From: Streptomyces kaniharaensis
GTDB lineage: Bacteria > Actinomycetota > Actinomycetes > Streptomycetales > Streptomycetaceae
Direction: 5' to 3'
Assembly (NCBI RefSeq): GCF_009569385.1
Contig: NZ_WBOF01000005.1
Span: 124,001-188,000 of the forward strand
Length of the DNA: 64,000 nt
This document shows, in pieces, positions 24,907 through 33,241 of this stretch. The translations under genes were made by a program, and so were the position numbers. How positions within the stretch are numbered: the stretch's first letter is position 1; each line of letters opens with the position of its first letter. The notes under the pieces were generated by a model. The model was not told the origin of the DNA. It saw only the letters and a list, made by a program, of their open reading frames with translations, and ran no database searches.

Positions 24907-25622
24907 GCACGGGGAGCCAGGAGCCGTCCTGTCCGGGCGAGTGCGGCTGCGTGCCCGCGCTGGACAAGGACATCGGCGCCCTGATCGTCGACTTCGACGG
25001 CACCCTCGCCGACACCCGGCAAGGACATGAGGACGCACTGCACGCCGCCCTGGAGCCCTACGGCGTCGTTCTCGACCCCACCTGGTACGCCCGGCACATC
25101 GGGCTGTCCATCCGCGACCTGCTGGCGGCGCTGCCCGGCGGCCGGGCGCTGCCCCACGGCGAGGTCATCGCGCGCAGCCGCGCCCACCTGCTGGCCGAGG
25201 TCCACACGATCACGCCCATCGCGTGCACCGTGGAACTCCTCCGACGGGCGCAGGCCGCGGGCCTGCCTTGCGCCGTGGCCTCCGGCGCCAGCCAGCAGCT
25301 CGTCGGCCCGGGACTCGACGCGCTGGGCTTGCGCGGCGCGTTCGAGGCCGTCGTCGCGCGCGAGGACGCCGCCCGCGGCAAGCCGCACCCGGAACTGTTC
25401 CTCACCGCCGCCCGCCGGCTGGGTATCGCGCCGGGGCACTGCCTGGCGGTCGACGACGCGCCCGACGGGGTCGCCGCCGCCCGCGCGGCGGGCATGCGGG
25501 TGCTCACCATCGCCAGGGCTCACCTGGCCCCGGTGATCAGTGCCCCGGCGGGGCTCCGGGACTGCGCCTCTCGGTCCACCGACGCCGCAGGACCGCTCCC
25601 GGCCCACGACCAGATCCGGTGA
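24903..25622 (+). CDS. HAD phosphatase (beta-phosphoglucomutase-like)
   Basis: ATG 24903 overlaps the kinase stop. All four HAD motifs are intact: IVDFDGTLADT with Asp30/Asp32, VASGAS, KPHPELF with the motif III Lys, and VDDAPDG. A helical cap lies between motifs I and II as in subfamily IA (PGMB/5'-phosphatases). A short Cys-rich N-terminal extension (CPGECGC) is unusual. A final 5'-dephosphorylation of the nucleotide product is the expected role in a nucleoside pathway. Confidence 0.82.
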   Translation: MSTGSQEPSCPGECGCVPALDKDIGALIVDFDGTLADTRQGHEDALHAALEPYGVVLDPTWYARHIGLSIRDLLAALPGGRALPHGEVIARSRAHLLAEVHTITPIACTVELLRRAQAAGLPCAVASGASQQLVGPGLDALGLRGAFEAVVAREDAARGKPHPELFLTAARRLGIAPGHCLAVDDAPDGVAAARAAGMRVLTIARAHLAPVISAPAGLRDCASRSTDAAGPLPAHDQIR

Positions 25623-25653
25623 CGGCGCCACGCCGTCCGTCTCAAGGAGCACC

Positions 25654-26619
25654 ATGCCCGTCCTGCACGCGACCAAGAATCTGACCGTCTTGCGACGGCC
25701 GACCGCCACGAGCGAAGGCGTCGGCGAGTTCGAGTACACCGACCACTACAGCGTCTTCCACTACGGCCCGATGCCCGACCCGATCCCCGGCAAGGGCGAA
25801 GCCGCCTGCCGCATGGCGGTCTTCAACTTCGAGCTGCTGGAGGCGGCCGGCGTGCGCACGCACTTCCGCCGCCAGAGCGCCCCGAACCGAATCGAGGTCA
25901 CCCTCGCCCGCCTCCCGGAGACGCTCGACCACCCGCCCACCCCGCAGTTGGGCAACTACCTCCTGCCGCTACAGGTCCTCTTCCGCAACGAACTCCCACC
26001 CGGGAGCTCGGTCCACCGCCGGCTGGCCTCCGGCGACCTGAGCCCGGCCGACATCGGCCTCGACGCGGTCCCCGCCGTCGGCGAGCGGCTCCCGCGGCCG
26101 ACCGTCGAGTACGCGACGACCCGCGAGCCGGTCAACCGCTTCCTCACCCCCGCCGACGCCCAGTACCTCTCCGGCCTCGACGACCGTCTCTTCCGCACCC
26201 TGCGCGAGACCACTCTCGCGGTCAACAGCGTGCTGAGCGACCACGCGGCCCGAGTTGGCGTGAACCACTGCGACGGCAAGACCGAGTACCTGGTGACGGA
26301 CGATCAGGAACTGCTGCTCGCCGACAGCCCCGGCACCCCGGACGAGAGCCGTCTGATGTTCGACGGCGTGCACTGCGGCAAGCAGATCCTGCGCGACTGG
26401 TACGTGCGCTCCGGCAACGAGATCCCGGTCGGCCGGCTGATCGCCGACGGCGTCCCCCGCAGCCAGTGGCCCCGGCCCGCGTCCCTGCCGCCCACGTTCG
26501 TCCCCGTGATGACGGACCTGTACCGGGCCCTGTGCGAGACCTGGACAGGCGAACGCCGCTGGAGCGCGCCCAGCCTGGCGGCCGCGACCCGGGCCGTCCT
26601 CGACCTCACCGACGAGTGA
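25654..26619 (+). CDS. PurC (SAICAR synthetase)-like ligase
   Basis: ATG 25654 follows AAGGAG. The 321-aa protein shows the SAICAR synthetase layout in order: TDHYSVFHYG (29-38; family TDRxSAFD), IPGKG (44-48), PLQVLFRNELPPGSS (105-119; family VVRNxxxGS) and DGKTEYLVTD..ADSPGTPDESR (207-233; family DxKxEFG..DExxTPDSSR). PurC condenses the carboxylate of CAIR with aspartate using ATP. A CDG ribotide also has a ring carboxylate beside a glycosylated N-heterocycle, so an amide-forming role on that substrate fits. The active-site Asp of the first motif is changed (SVFHY), consistent with a new substrate. It lies 31 bp after the HAD gene. Confidence 0.75.
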   Translation: MPVLHATKNLTVLRRPTATSEGVGEFEYTDHYSVFHYGPMPDPIPGKGEAACRMAVFNFELLEAAGVRTHFRRQSAPNRIEVTLARLPETLDHPPTPQLGNYLLPLQVLFRNELPPGSSVHRRLASGDLSPADIGLDAVPAVGERLPRPTVEYATTREPVNRFLTPADAQYLSGLDDRLFRTLRETTLAVNSVLSDHAARVGVNHCDGKTEYLVTDDQELLLADSPGTPDESRLMFDGVHCGKQILRDWYVRSGNEIPVGRLIADGVPRSQWPRPASLPPTFVPVMTDLYRALCETWTGERRWSAPSLAAATRAVLDLTDE

Positions 26620-26717
26620 CCGGGAACTGGACCGGCAATCGCGGGGGCATGCTAGTTCCGGTGCGGGACCGTGCTTGGCAGACAACAGCCGAGGAAGGCA
26701 GGGGAATTGGTGAACAC

Positions 26718-27377
26718 ATGGCTCTGACCGACGATTCGGGCTTTCGGGCGACGACGTTCGTGGTCATCGACTTCGAGACGACGACCCCCTCCGGCCATCC
26801 GCCCCAGCCCATCGAGGTCGCGGCGCTCGCCCTGCGCCTGCACGACGGCGCCTGGACGGAGACCGGCCGCAGCACGTGCCTGATCCGGCCGCCCGCGTTC
26901 GCGCCGGTAACCCCCGCCGACACCGCCCAGACCGGCCTGACCGCCGAGCAGCTCGCCAACGCCCCTACCCCCGCTCAGGCCCTCGGCGCCCTGGACCGCC
27001 GCCTCACCCCCGGCACCCCCTACCTGCTGGTGGCCCAGCACGCCGCCACCGAGGCGAACGTCATCCACCACCAGGCCGAGCGCTGCCCGACGCTGGCCCG
27101 CACCAACCTCATCGACACCATCCCACTGGCCAAGCACCTCGTCCCCGGCCTGCCGAACTACAAGCTCGACACGCTCATGGCGCACTTCGGCATCCCGCAC
27201 CCGCCCGACCGCCACCGGGCGCCCGCCGACGTCGACGTCACCGCGCAGCTCTTCCTCCACCTCATCGCCGCCGCCGACCGCGACCCGCGCCTGGACAGCC
27301 TCGCAGCCCTGTTCAAGACCGCCGGGCGCACCGCCAAGGCCAACCAGCCTGTCCAGGCAGGGCTGTTCGACGCCTGA
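26718..27377 (+). CDS. DnaQ-family 3'-5' exonuclease
   Basis: ATG 26718 is the best start, although its RBS is weak. The 219-aa protein carries ExoI VVIDFETTTP (D and E ligands) and ExoIII HRAPADVDVTAQLF. The ExoII region reads VAQHAATEANVI, with Glu where Asp is usual. These enzymes remove 3' nucleotides, alone or as polymerase proofreaders; no polymerase is attached. Conceivably it clears misincorporated deaza-nucleotides, but it may be unrelated to the upstream operon (gap 98 bp). Confidence 0.8.
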   Translation: MALTDDSGFRATTFVVIDFETTTPSGHPPQPIEVAALALRLHDGAWTETGRSTCLIRPPAFAPVTPADTAQTGLTAEQLANAPTPAQALGALDRRLTPGTPYLLVAQHAATEANVIHHQAERCPTLARTNLIDTIPLAKHLVPGLPNYKLDTLMAHFGIPHPPDRHRAPADVDVTAQLFLHLIAAADRDPRLDSLAALFKTAGRTAKANQPVQAGLFDA

Positions 27378-27429
27378 CCCCAGACACGCCACCCGAACGA
27401 CCGACCCGAGAAAGGACGGTGCTCACCCG

Positions 27430-28065
27430 ATGCAGCACGACGAGGAGCAGTCCCGCGTCGAGGTGCCCTTCTGGTTCGACCCGCTGTGCCCGTGGGCGTG
27501 GGTCACCTCGCGCTGGCTCCTGGAAGTCGAGAAGGTCCGCCCGGTGCGCGCCGACTGGCGGATCATGTCGCTGGCCTACCTCAACCTGGTCCAGCGCGAG
27601 GGCAACGGCCTCAGCGACGACTACCGGGCACTGATGGAGAGCGCCTGGGGGCCGGTGCGGGTGTGCGCCGCCGCCGCCGAGCACGCCGGCCCCCAGGTCC
27701 TCGGCCCGCTGTACACCGCCATCGGCACCCGCCTGCACAACCGGCGCCGCCGCGACGACCCCACCGTCATCCCCGAAGCGCTCGCCGAGACGAACCTGCC
27801 CGCCGCCCTGGCCGAAGCCGCCACCAGCACCGACTTCGACCCACTCATCATCGCCTCCCACCACGAGGCATTCGACGAGGTCGGCCTCGACGTCGGCACC
27901 CCCGTCGTCCGCATCGCAGGCACCGTCCTGTTCGGCCCCGTACTCCGCAAAGCCCCCCGTGGTGAGGCCGCCGGGAAGCTCTGGGACGGCCTGGCCCTGG
28001 TTGCGGCAACGGACGGCTTTTTCGAACTCAAGCGGACCCGGGACTCCAAGCCGATCTTCGAGTGA
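27430..28065 (+). CDS. DsbA-family (mycothiol nitroreductase-like) protein with CPWA active site
   Basis: ATG 27430 opens a 211-aa protein with FWFDPLCPWAWVTSRW near the N-terminus, typical of the cytoplasmic actinobacterial DsbA-like family (Rv2466c group, mycothiol-dependent reductases). The second cysteine of the usual CPWC is Ala here, leaving a monothiol site. GTPVVRIAGTVLFGPVL is the cis-Pro region. There is no signal peptide, so it acts in the cytoplasm. It may be part of the flank of the nucleoside cluster, possibly in redox or resistance. Confidence 0.78.
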   Translation: MQHDEEQSRVEVPFWFDPLCPWAWVTSRWLLEVEKVRPVRADWRIMSLAYLNLVQREGNGLSDDYRALMESAWGPVRVCAAAAEHAGPQVLGPLYTAIGTRLHNRRRRDDPTVIPEALAETNLPAALAEAATSTDFDPLIIASHHEAFDEVGLDVGTPVVRIAGTVLFGPVLRKAPRGEAAGKLWDGLALVAATDGFFELKRTRDSKPIFE

Positions 28066-28113
28066 GCAAGGCCGCAGCGAACCCTCCGCCGCCCCGGCGC
28101 CAGACAGGGGACG

Positions 28114-28127
28114 CCGCCGAGCGGCGG
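28114..28127. terminator. Candidate bidirectional terminator between convergent genes
   Basis: A 6-bp CCGCCG/CGGCGG stem with a 2-nt loop lies in the 152-bp gap between the converging DsbA-like and NUDIX genes. A weaker 7-bp stem follows from 28128. Confidence 0.35.
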
Positions 28128-28217
28128 TGCGGACGGCCGCTTGCAGCCCTCCGCACCGCACCACGGGCCACTCTGCGGAACCGGGTACGGCCAGGGCGCC
28201 GGAACGTCACCCCCGTC

Positions 28218-28775
28218 TCAGAGAACCTGGGCCGGTACGCCGACCGCCCGAGCGATGCGCTCGCCGACCAGACTCACGGCCAGGTCCACCGAGTACCAGG
28301 CCGCGCCAGTCACCTCCGTCTCCTGGATGAGCCCGATCTCGGCGCGCTCCGTCGAGAAGGCGTACCCGATGTCCAGGTGGTAGTGCTCCGGCTCGTCCTT
28401 CTCGGGCCGCGCCGGCACCAGGCCGTATTCGACGTAGACCGGCACCGACGACAGCGCCACGATCTTGCGCTCGTCGATGCCGGTCTCCTCCGTCAGCTCA
28501 CGCAGCGCCGCCTCGGGCAACGTGGCGTCGGTCGGCTCAAGATGGCCGCCCGGCTGCAACGTGATCCCGTAGGCAAGGTGGTCGATGAGCAGAACCTCGG
28601 AACCACAGACGAGGAGCGCGCCGACCGTCACATGCATCGGGAAGCTGCGTCGGGATGCGAACCCGGAGCCCTCGCCAAGGAGCCGCACCGGCTCGGCCAG
28701 CGCTTCGGCCTCGGCCGGGAACCGTTCGAGGTACGACGACAGCGTCTCCGCGATGGTGGCATCACTGATGGCCAC
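28218..28775 (-). CDS. NUDIX hydrolase
   Basis: The 185-aa minus-strand protein contains the Nudix box (GGHLEPTDATLPEAALREL, then TEETGI) after a THVG-like VTVGALLVCGSEVLL strand. NUDIX enzymes hydrolyse nucleoside-diphosphate linkages. A NUDIX protein takes part in removing phosphates in the tubercidin pathway, so this gene may belong to the cluster despite its orientation. It could equally be an unrelated cleaning enzyme. Confidence 0.88.
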   Translation of the reverse strand: MAISDATIAETLSSYLERFPAEAEALAEPVRLLGEGSGFASRRSFPMHVTVGALLVCGSEVLLIDHLAYGITLQPGGHLEPTDATLPEAALRELTEETGIDERKIVALSSVPVYVEYGLVPARPEKDEPEHYHLDIGYAFSTERAEIGLIQETEVTGAAWYSVDLAVSLVGERIARAVGVPAQVL

Positions 28776-29443
28776 GGTTCACCCCCGATCCCACCAGGGA
28801 GAGGAACTCCCACCGACCAACTGCTCGGATACGGGCAGCGAGCACGTGCACATCAGCTCCAGCGGGGCGTGGCGTACGAGGGCCGCACTCTACAAGCCTG
28901 ATCGAGCCGGGTACGGACCACCGCGCCCGCCCGGATCGCTCTCGCCTGATCGAGTGCCTGGCACGGAACCAGGGCGCACCACCCCAAGGAGGTGGGCCGC
29001 TGCATGTTCCGGCCGACCCGACTCACCGTACCGCTGGCGGACGGTCCCCGCTGTCACTCCTGAGAGGGAGTTCCAACCGCACTCACCACGACGTGCAACT
29101 CCACCACTTAGAGTCGCTTGTCCGAAGCGCAAGTCCGTTGTCTGTAAGAGACGTTGGAGCACCACCCGCCCAGCATCCGCACGTGAAGGAGCCCATCGGT
29201 TGAGCAAGCCGTCGGGCATACCGGGCCGACACCGGCGCCCACCGACGGACTCCTGTGCGCCCGTACGGCGGTCCCGGCATGGCCCCCCGCAGCCCCGTGC
29301 TGCGCACCAGCTGCGCATGCCTCCTTCCACGCGACTCGCCTGGCCAGGCGCCGTCAGAAGAGCTGGACGTGCTCCTGCCCGTAACCCTCTACGGCGTAGC
29401 AATGTTCACCAGACTGTCCCAACAGCAACTGGAAGAACCTGCT
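28776..29443. other. 668-bp stretch without a convincing gene
   Basis: Six-frame reading gives only arginine-rich, low-bias frames. CCTGATCGAG occurs twice, at 28897 and 28945. The left part must hold the NUDIX promoter and the right part the promoter of the secreted protein. This is a natural right-hand border of the cluster. Confidence 0.5.
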
Positions 29444-29854
29444 ATGAGCCGATCTGTCATCTCCGCCCGTCGGGCTGCCGCCGTCAGCACGGCCCTTGCC
29501 CTTACCGTCCTACCCACCGCAGCCCCCGCCGCCGCCCAGACTCGCAGCTCAGACGCATGTACCCATCACTGGTCCGGTCCGAAGATCTGTATTGAGATCT
29601 ACGGGTCGAGCATCTACATGGACCGTGTGGTGGCCAAGTGGACCAACCCGCCACGCGACTTGCAGGGCGCCACCGCGCACCTGCGCGAGGGCGACCGCGA
29701 GGTCATCGGCACCCAGCAGGCCCACCGCGTCGGTGGGGAGTTGGTTGCCGAGTGGCATCCCGGCAGGAGCGCCAATCTCAGTTCCGAGAAGGTCTGCGTG
29801 ACGATCGACGGCGGCCAGGGACGCTGGGCCTGCCAAGAAATCATCAACCGGTAG
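29444..29854 (+). CDS. Small secreted protein (136 aa)
   Basis: ATG 29444 follows GGAAGAA; an ATG at 29402 is in frame but would hide the signal peptide. Residues 1-32 are a Sec signal (SRSVISARRAAAVSTALALT..APAAAQ). The mature part is about 100 residues, beta-rich, with four cysteines (DACTHH, ICIEI, VCVTI, WACQEI) probably forming two disulfides. Unknown function. Confidence 0.7.
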   Translation: MSRSVISARRAAAVSTALALTVLPTAAPAAAQTRSSDACTHHWSGPKICIEIYGSSIYMDRVVAKWTNPPRDLQGATAHLREGDREVIGTQQAHRVGGELVAEWHPGRSANLSSEKVCVTIDGGQGRWACQEIINR

Positions 29855-30063
29855 TTGACCCCGCCAGGGGCCCACGGACCCGGCGCTCCTGAAAAGCGGT
29901 AGCGCCGGCGCCACGACGGTCCGCCCGCAGCCGATCCGGGCAACCTGGCGACGGGTCCCAGGCGAATCGCGCACGGGCGGGCATGAAGCACGTCCTGCCC
30001 GGCCGTCACCCGACGGGCGTGGCGCACTTGGTCACTGCGGTCCGGACAGGCAGGCTGCTGCGT

Positions 30064-30765
30064 ATGCCCACCATGCGACCCGCCCGATCGGCCGGAGCGG
30101 CGCTCCTCGCGGTCGTGCTCCTCGGCGCTTGCGCGAAGTCCACGGCCGTAGACCTGTCCGCCTCAAACGCTGCGCCGCCGTCTTTCTCCTCCGCCGTCAG
30201 GTGGCCGGGGCCGCAGCCTTCGGACGCCGCCACGGCCCGCGCTCAGTTGGCCGCGTTGACGGTCGCCCCGGTGCGCCCGATGACGGGCTACTCCCGGGAC
30301 CGCTTCCCGCACTGGATCTCCCAAGGGGCGGGGTGCGATACGAGAGAGAGCGTCTTGATGAGAGACGGGCAGTCGGTGGTGACGGACGCCCAGTGCCGGG
30401 CCACCTCGGGCGCCTGGACTTCTCCGTACGACGGCTTGCAGTTCACCGATGCTTCCAAGATCGACATTGACCATTTGGTGCCGCTGGCCGCCAGTTGGCG
30501 AGCCGGAGCGGACAGCTGGACGGACGAGCAGCGCAAGTTGTTCGCGAACGACCTGAGCAGGCCTCAGCTCCTCGCGGTCTCCGCCGCCTCCAACCGGGCG
30601 AAAGGCGACCAGACACCGGACCAGTGGAAGCCACCGTCCCAGGCGGCCTGGTGCCACTACGCGGAGGCCTGGACCAACGTGAAGACCTACTACAAGCTGG
30701 CCGTCACCGAGCCGGAGAAGACCGCCCTCGGCCGGATGCTCGACACCTGCCCGGCGGGATCATGA
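30064..30765 (+). CDS. Secreted HNH-nuclease-like lipoprotein (DUF1524/GmrSD C-terminal type)
   Basis: From ATG 30064 the 233-aa product has a lipoprotein signal (GAALLAVVLLGAC, acceptor Cys at about residue 23). A conserved domain follows: two cysteines (AGCDTRE, AQCRATSG), then IDIDHLVPLAASW and NRAKGDQTPDQW. DHxVPL plus the downstream N is the HNH catalytic signature of extracellular Streptomyces nucleases of the DUF1524 class. It would be anchored outside the membrane. The start could also be ATG 30073. The next gene overlaps its stop. Confidence 0.82.
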   Translation: MPTMRPARSAGAALLAVVLLGACAKSTAVDLSASNAAPPSFSSAVRWPGPQPSDAATARAQLAALTVAPVRPMTGYSRDRFPHWISQGAGCDTRESVLMRDGQSVVTDAQCRATSGAWTSPYDGLQFTDASKIDIDHLVPLAASWRAGADSWTDEQRKLFANDLSRPQLLAVSAASNRAKGDQTPDQWKPPSQAAWCHYAEAWTNVKTYYKLAVTEPEKTALGRMLDTCPAGS

Positions 30766-31061
30766 CCGCCTCCAACGCCCCGATCCCGGACCCCGCCTCC
30801 GGGCCGCTCGTGACCGCCGGCATCCCGGCCGGACCGGGCGGCGTGATGACGGTCGAGGTCGGGGTGATCACCGGCGACCTCACGCTGCGCACCACGTGGG
30901 ACGGCCAGCAAGCGCTGCTGGCCGTCCAGTACGACGGGGCCGACGAGTGGTACACCGTCGAGGGCGCCCCGGTGCCGGCATCGACGGCAGCCGCCGCCCA
31001 AGCCGTTCACGAGGCAATGGCCGACGCCGTCCGGCGCGGCGGAGCGGCCACCGCCCCATAG
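30762..31061 (+). CDS. Hypothetical protein (99 aa) coupled to the HNH lipoprotein
   Basis: ATG 30762 overlaps the nuclease stop by ATGA. The cytoplasmic-looking product has a beta-sheet core (TVEVGVITGDLTLRTTWDG; LLAVQYDGADEWYTVEG) and a final helix. Coupling to a secreted nuclease raises the possibility of an accessory or protective partner, but without a signal peptide it cannot act outside. Unrecognised. Confidence 0.6.
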   Translation: MTASNAPIPDPASGPLVTAGIPAGPGGVMTVEVGVITGDLTLRTTWDGQQALLAVQYDGADEWYTVEGAPVPASTAAAAQAVHEAMADAVRRGGAATAP

Positions 31062-31082
31062 CTCAGCGGCTGAATCGCCGGA

Positions 31083-31436
31083 GTGCCGCGTGGTCGCCCT
31101 GAAGCTCCACAGCTCGTCGAGACCCCCGAGGACACGGTCACTACCGCCCACCCGGAAGCGGGCCGCTGGCTGACCGCCGAACTGGAGCAACGAGGAACCC
31201 CAGGCGATGTGGGACGGCGCCTACTTGCTGTTCGTCCCGCTGACCGCCCGGCCTGCCTAAGGGCTGCCCAGCACGAAGCCGCCGGCCGGCTGCCCATCAC
31301 CGCAACTCGCCGTCGCAGCGCAGGCCTAAGCCCCGGCATCCGACGACACGATCGGGTGATGCGCGTCCCGGCGGTGGGGCCCGGGCCGCCGAGCGGCGCC
31401 TGGGCCCGCAGCGGGTTTACTTCACGGCGTCCTTGA
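31083..31436 (+). CDS. Doubtful ORF (117 aa)
   Basis: GTG 31083 opens a frame whose first 60 codons have normal bias (AHPEAGRWLTAELEQRG) but which decays into arginine/serine-rich sequence and runs into the HU gene end. No RBS. It may be a gene remnant. The rest of 31062-31416 holds nothing else recognisable. Confidence 0.25.
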   Translation: MPRGRPEAPQLVETPEDTVTTAHPEAGRWLTAELEQRGTPGDVGRRLLAVRPADRPACLRAAQHEAAGRLPITATRRRSAGLSPGIRRHDRVMRVPAVGPGPPSGAWARSGFTSRRP

Positions 31437-31692
31437 GTTTGGAGCCGGCGCTGACCTTGACGCTGTAGCCAGCCGGAATCTCGATCGGGTCCCCGGTCTG
31501 AGGGTTGCGAGCCGTACGGGCAGCGCGGTGCGTGCGCTCCAGAGTCAGGAAACCCGGGATCGTCAGCTTCTCGGCACCCTTCTGGACGACCTCCCCGGCG
31601 ATCTCGGAAAACACCGTGAGGACGGCGTCGGCGTCCTTCTTGGGGAGTTCGGCTCGCTCGGAGATGGCTGCGACGAGTTCGGTGCGGTTCAT
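31417..31692 (-). CDS. hup: HU-family nucleoid protein
   Basis: The ATG at 31692 has GCAGGG upstream, giving 91 residues, the normal HU length. The family pattern is clear: MNRTELVAAISERAELPKKD, LTIPGFLTLER (GFG-type turn), ARTARNPQTGDPIEIPAGYS and the closing FxxG/LKDAVK. HU bends DNA as a dimer. Streptomyces chromosomes encode their own HU, so this is probably a replicon-borne paralog that coats plasmid DNA or masks its effect on the host. Confidence 0.93.
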   Translation of the reverse strand: MNRTELVAAISERAELPKKDADAVLTVFSEIAGEVVQKGAEKLTIPGFLTLERTHRAARTARNPQTGDPIEIPAGYSVKVSAGSKLKDAVK

Positions 31693-31810
31693 TTCCCTGC
31701 CTTCGATCACGGAAAACGGCTTCCACCGCATGCTGTCAGACGCACCCGATAGGCCGGTGTACATGGCGAATCGACGCACCGGGCGTGGCGAACAGGCCGC
31801 CCCGCGGCGA

Positions 31811-33241
31811 TCAGTGCGTTGCCGGTGTGCTCGGGCCCGGCGCGGATCGTGGCTTCCGGTCTCTCGTCGGCAGCGGGTAGTTGTCCACGAGGTCGAGGAC
31901 CAGGGCCTCCACGGCGTTGTCGTAGTACTCCCGGCCGAACACCGGCCACTCGTCGGCCCGGCGCAGCGTCGCCAGTACGGAGCGTTCCAGTTCCAGCGCG
32001 GTGCCGTCGGGCAGATTGGTGAGTCGGCGGATGGTGCGGGTGAATCCGGTCCGGGCGTGGGTGTTGAGGCGGTGGGCAGGATCGCCGGAGGTGACCCCGA
32101 ACTTGATCCAACCGCGGTTGTCGTCGGCCACGACGTAGAAGACGTCCCAGGTCTTGCCGGCGCAGAGGCGGCACATACCGGCGCCCTGGAGTACGTTGCC
32201 GGGTTGCGGGGTGACCCGGTGGCCTGCTGGGCAGAGGATGCGGTGGGGGGTGTCCCGGCCGAGCCAGACTGGTTCCAGGACGGTTCCGCCAAACTGCGCC
32301 ACGCGCGCCCGGAAGGCCTGTTCGCAGGAGGCGGGATCGTTGCCCGCGCAGACCCGGCAGAGGCCCTGGCCTTGTTGGACAGCGGCGGGCCGGGGTGCGC
32401 ATGCGTGGCCGGAGCGGCAGACCACCCGGTGGGGGCGGTTGTTGCCGAGCCAGACGGGTTCGACGACGGTTCCGCCGAGCTCTTGTACCCGTGCCCGGAA
32501 GGCCTGTTCGGCGGCGGCCGTGACGCGGGCGATGCGCGCGGTGTTGCCGGGGCGGTCGTTGCGGCAGGCCATGCACAGGCCGCCGCCCTGTTGGACCGAG
32601 GCCGGTCGTGGGGTGCAGGGGTGACCGGCCGCGCACAGGGCCCGGTGCGGTGTCAGCGCGCCGAGCCAGACGGGTTCTAGGACGGTTCCGCCGAGCTCCT
32701 TCACCCGTGCCCGGAAGGCCGACCAGGCTTGTTCGGGGTCGCGTCCGCCGCAGGCTCGGCAGATGCCCGAGCCTTTGCTGGCGACGTCGTGTGGCCTCGG
32801 CGCCCCTTCATGCCCCTCGGCGCAGCGGATCCGGTGCGGTTTCATGGCGCCAAGCCACGCGGATTCCAGGACAGTGCCGCCGAGTTCCGCCACGCGCGCG
32901 CGGAAGGCCTGTTCGGCAGCCCTGGGATCGGTGCCTGAGCAGGTCCGGCAGATGCCGCCGCCCCGCTTCACATCGGAGGGGCGGGGCGCGGCGTCGTGTC
33001 CGGCCCGACACCGCACCCCGTGTCGCCGGTAGGCGCCGAGCCACGTGGGTTCCAGGACGGTCCCGCCGAGTTCGGCGACCCGCGCCCGGAACGCGTCCTC
33101 GGCCCGCAACGACGCCCCAGTCCTCGGCCGCGCCTTCACCCGGTCCCCCTCCGGCGCATCGGATGCGACGGGCAGGGCTTCGCGGCCGGCTCGGTCACCG
33201 ACGACCGCCCCAAATGCGAGATTACTTCTTATTTCAGTCAT
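31811..33241 (-). CDS. GIY-YIG-like nuclease with five zinc-ribbon repeats
   Basis: ATG 33241 starts a 476-aa protein; the longer frame upstream has no bias. Residues 48-363 are five near-identical 57-72-residue repeats (AFRARVAELGGTVLEPVWLG..PHR..C..GH..PRP..V..G.G.C..C), each with a C/GH plus CxxC set that can bind one zinc. Residues 364-476 (DVFYVVADDNRGWIKFGVTS; then RLTNLPDGTALELE) look like a GIY-YIG (T5orf172-type) endonuclease domain. Repeated zinc ribbons probably read DNA. The first 11 codons are A/T-rich and include ATA and AGA. Homing, defence or mobile-element roles are possible. Confidence 0.72.
   Translation of the reverse strand: MTEIRSNLAFGAVVGDRAGREALPVASDAPEGDRVKARPRTGASLRAEDAFRARVAELGGTVLEPTWLGAYRRHGVRCRAGHDAAPRPSDVKRGGGICRTCSGTDPRAAEQAFRARVAELGGTVLESAWLGAMKPHRIRCAEGHEGAPRPHDVASKGSGICRACGGRDPEQAWSAFRARVKELGGTVLEPVWLGALTPHRALCAAGHPCTPRPASVQQGGGLCMACRNDRPGNTARIARVTAAAEQAFRARVQELGGTVVEPVWLGNNRPHRVVCRSGHACAPRPAAVQQGQGLCRVCAGNDPASCEQAFRARVAQFGGTVLEPVWLGRDTPHRILCPAGHRVTPQPGNVLQGAGMCRLCAGKTWDVFYVVADDNRGWIKFGVTSGDPAHRLNTHARTGFTRTIRRLTNLPDGTALELERSVLATLRRADEWPVFGREYYDNAVEALVLDLVDNYPLPTRDRKPRSAPGPSTPATH

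Noticed and set aside
17978..28775. tRNA queuosine or Dpd DNA-modification island
   Set aside because: No QueC, QueF, QueG, Tgt-like or DpdA gene is visible, while PRTase, aminotransferase and phosphatase point to a small-molecule pathway.
28585..29595. 336-codon plus-strand frame
   Set aside because: It runs antisense to the NUDIX gene and through low-bias sequence; composition is typical of a shadow frame.
31050..31110. tRNA-like stretch (catagctcagcggctgaa) resembling a D-arm
   Set aside because: No matching acceptor stem, anticodon arm or GTTCRANYC T-loop follows at proper distance.
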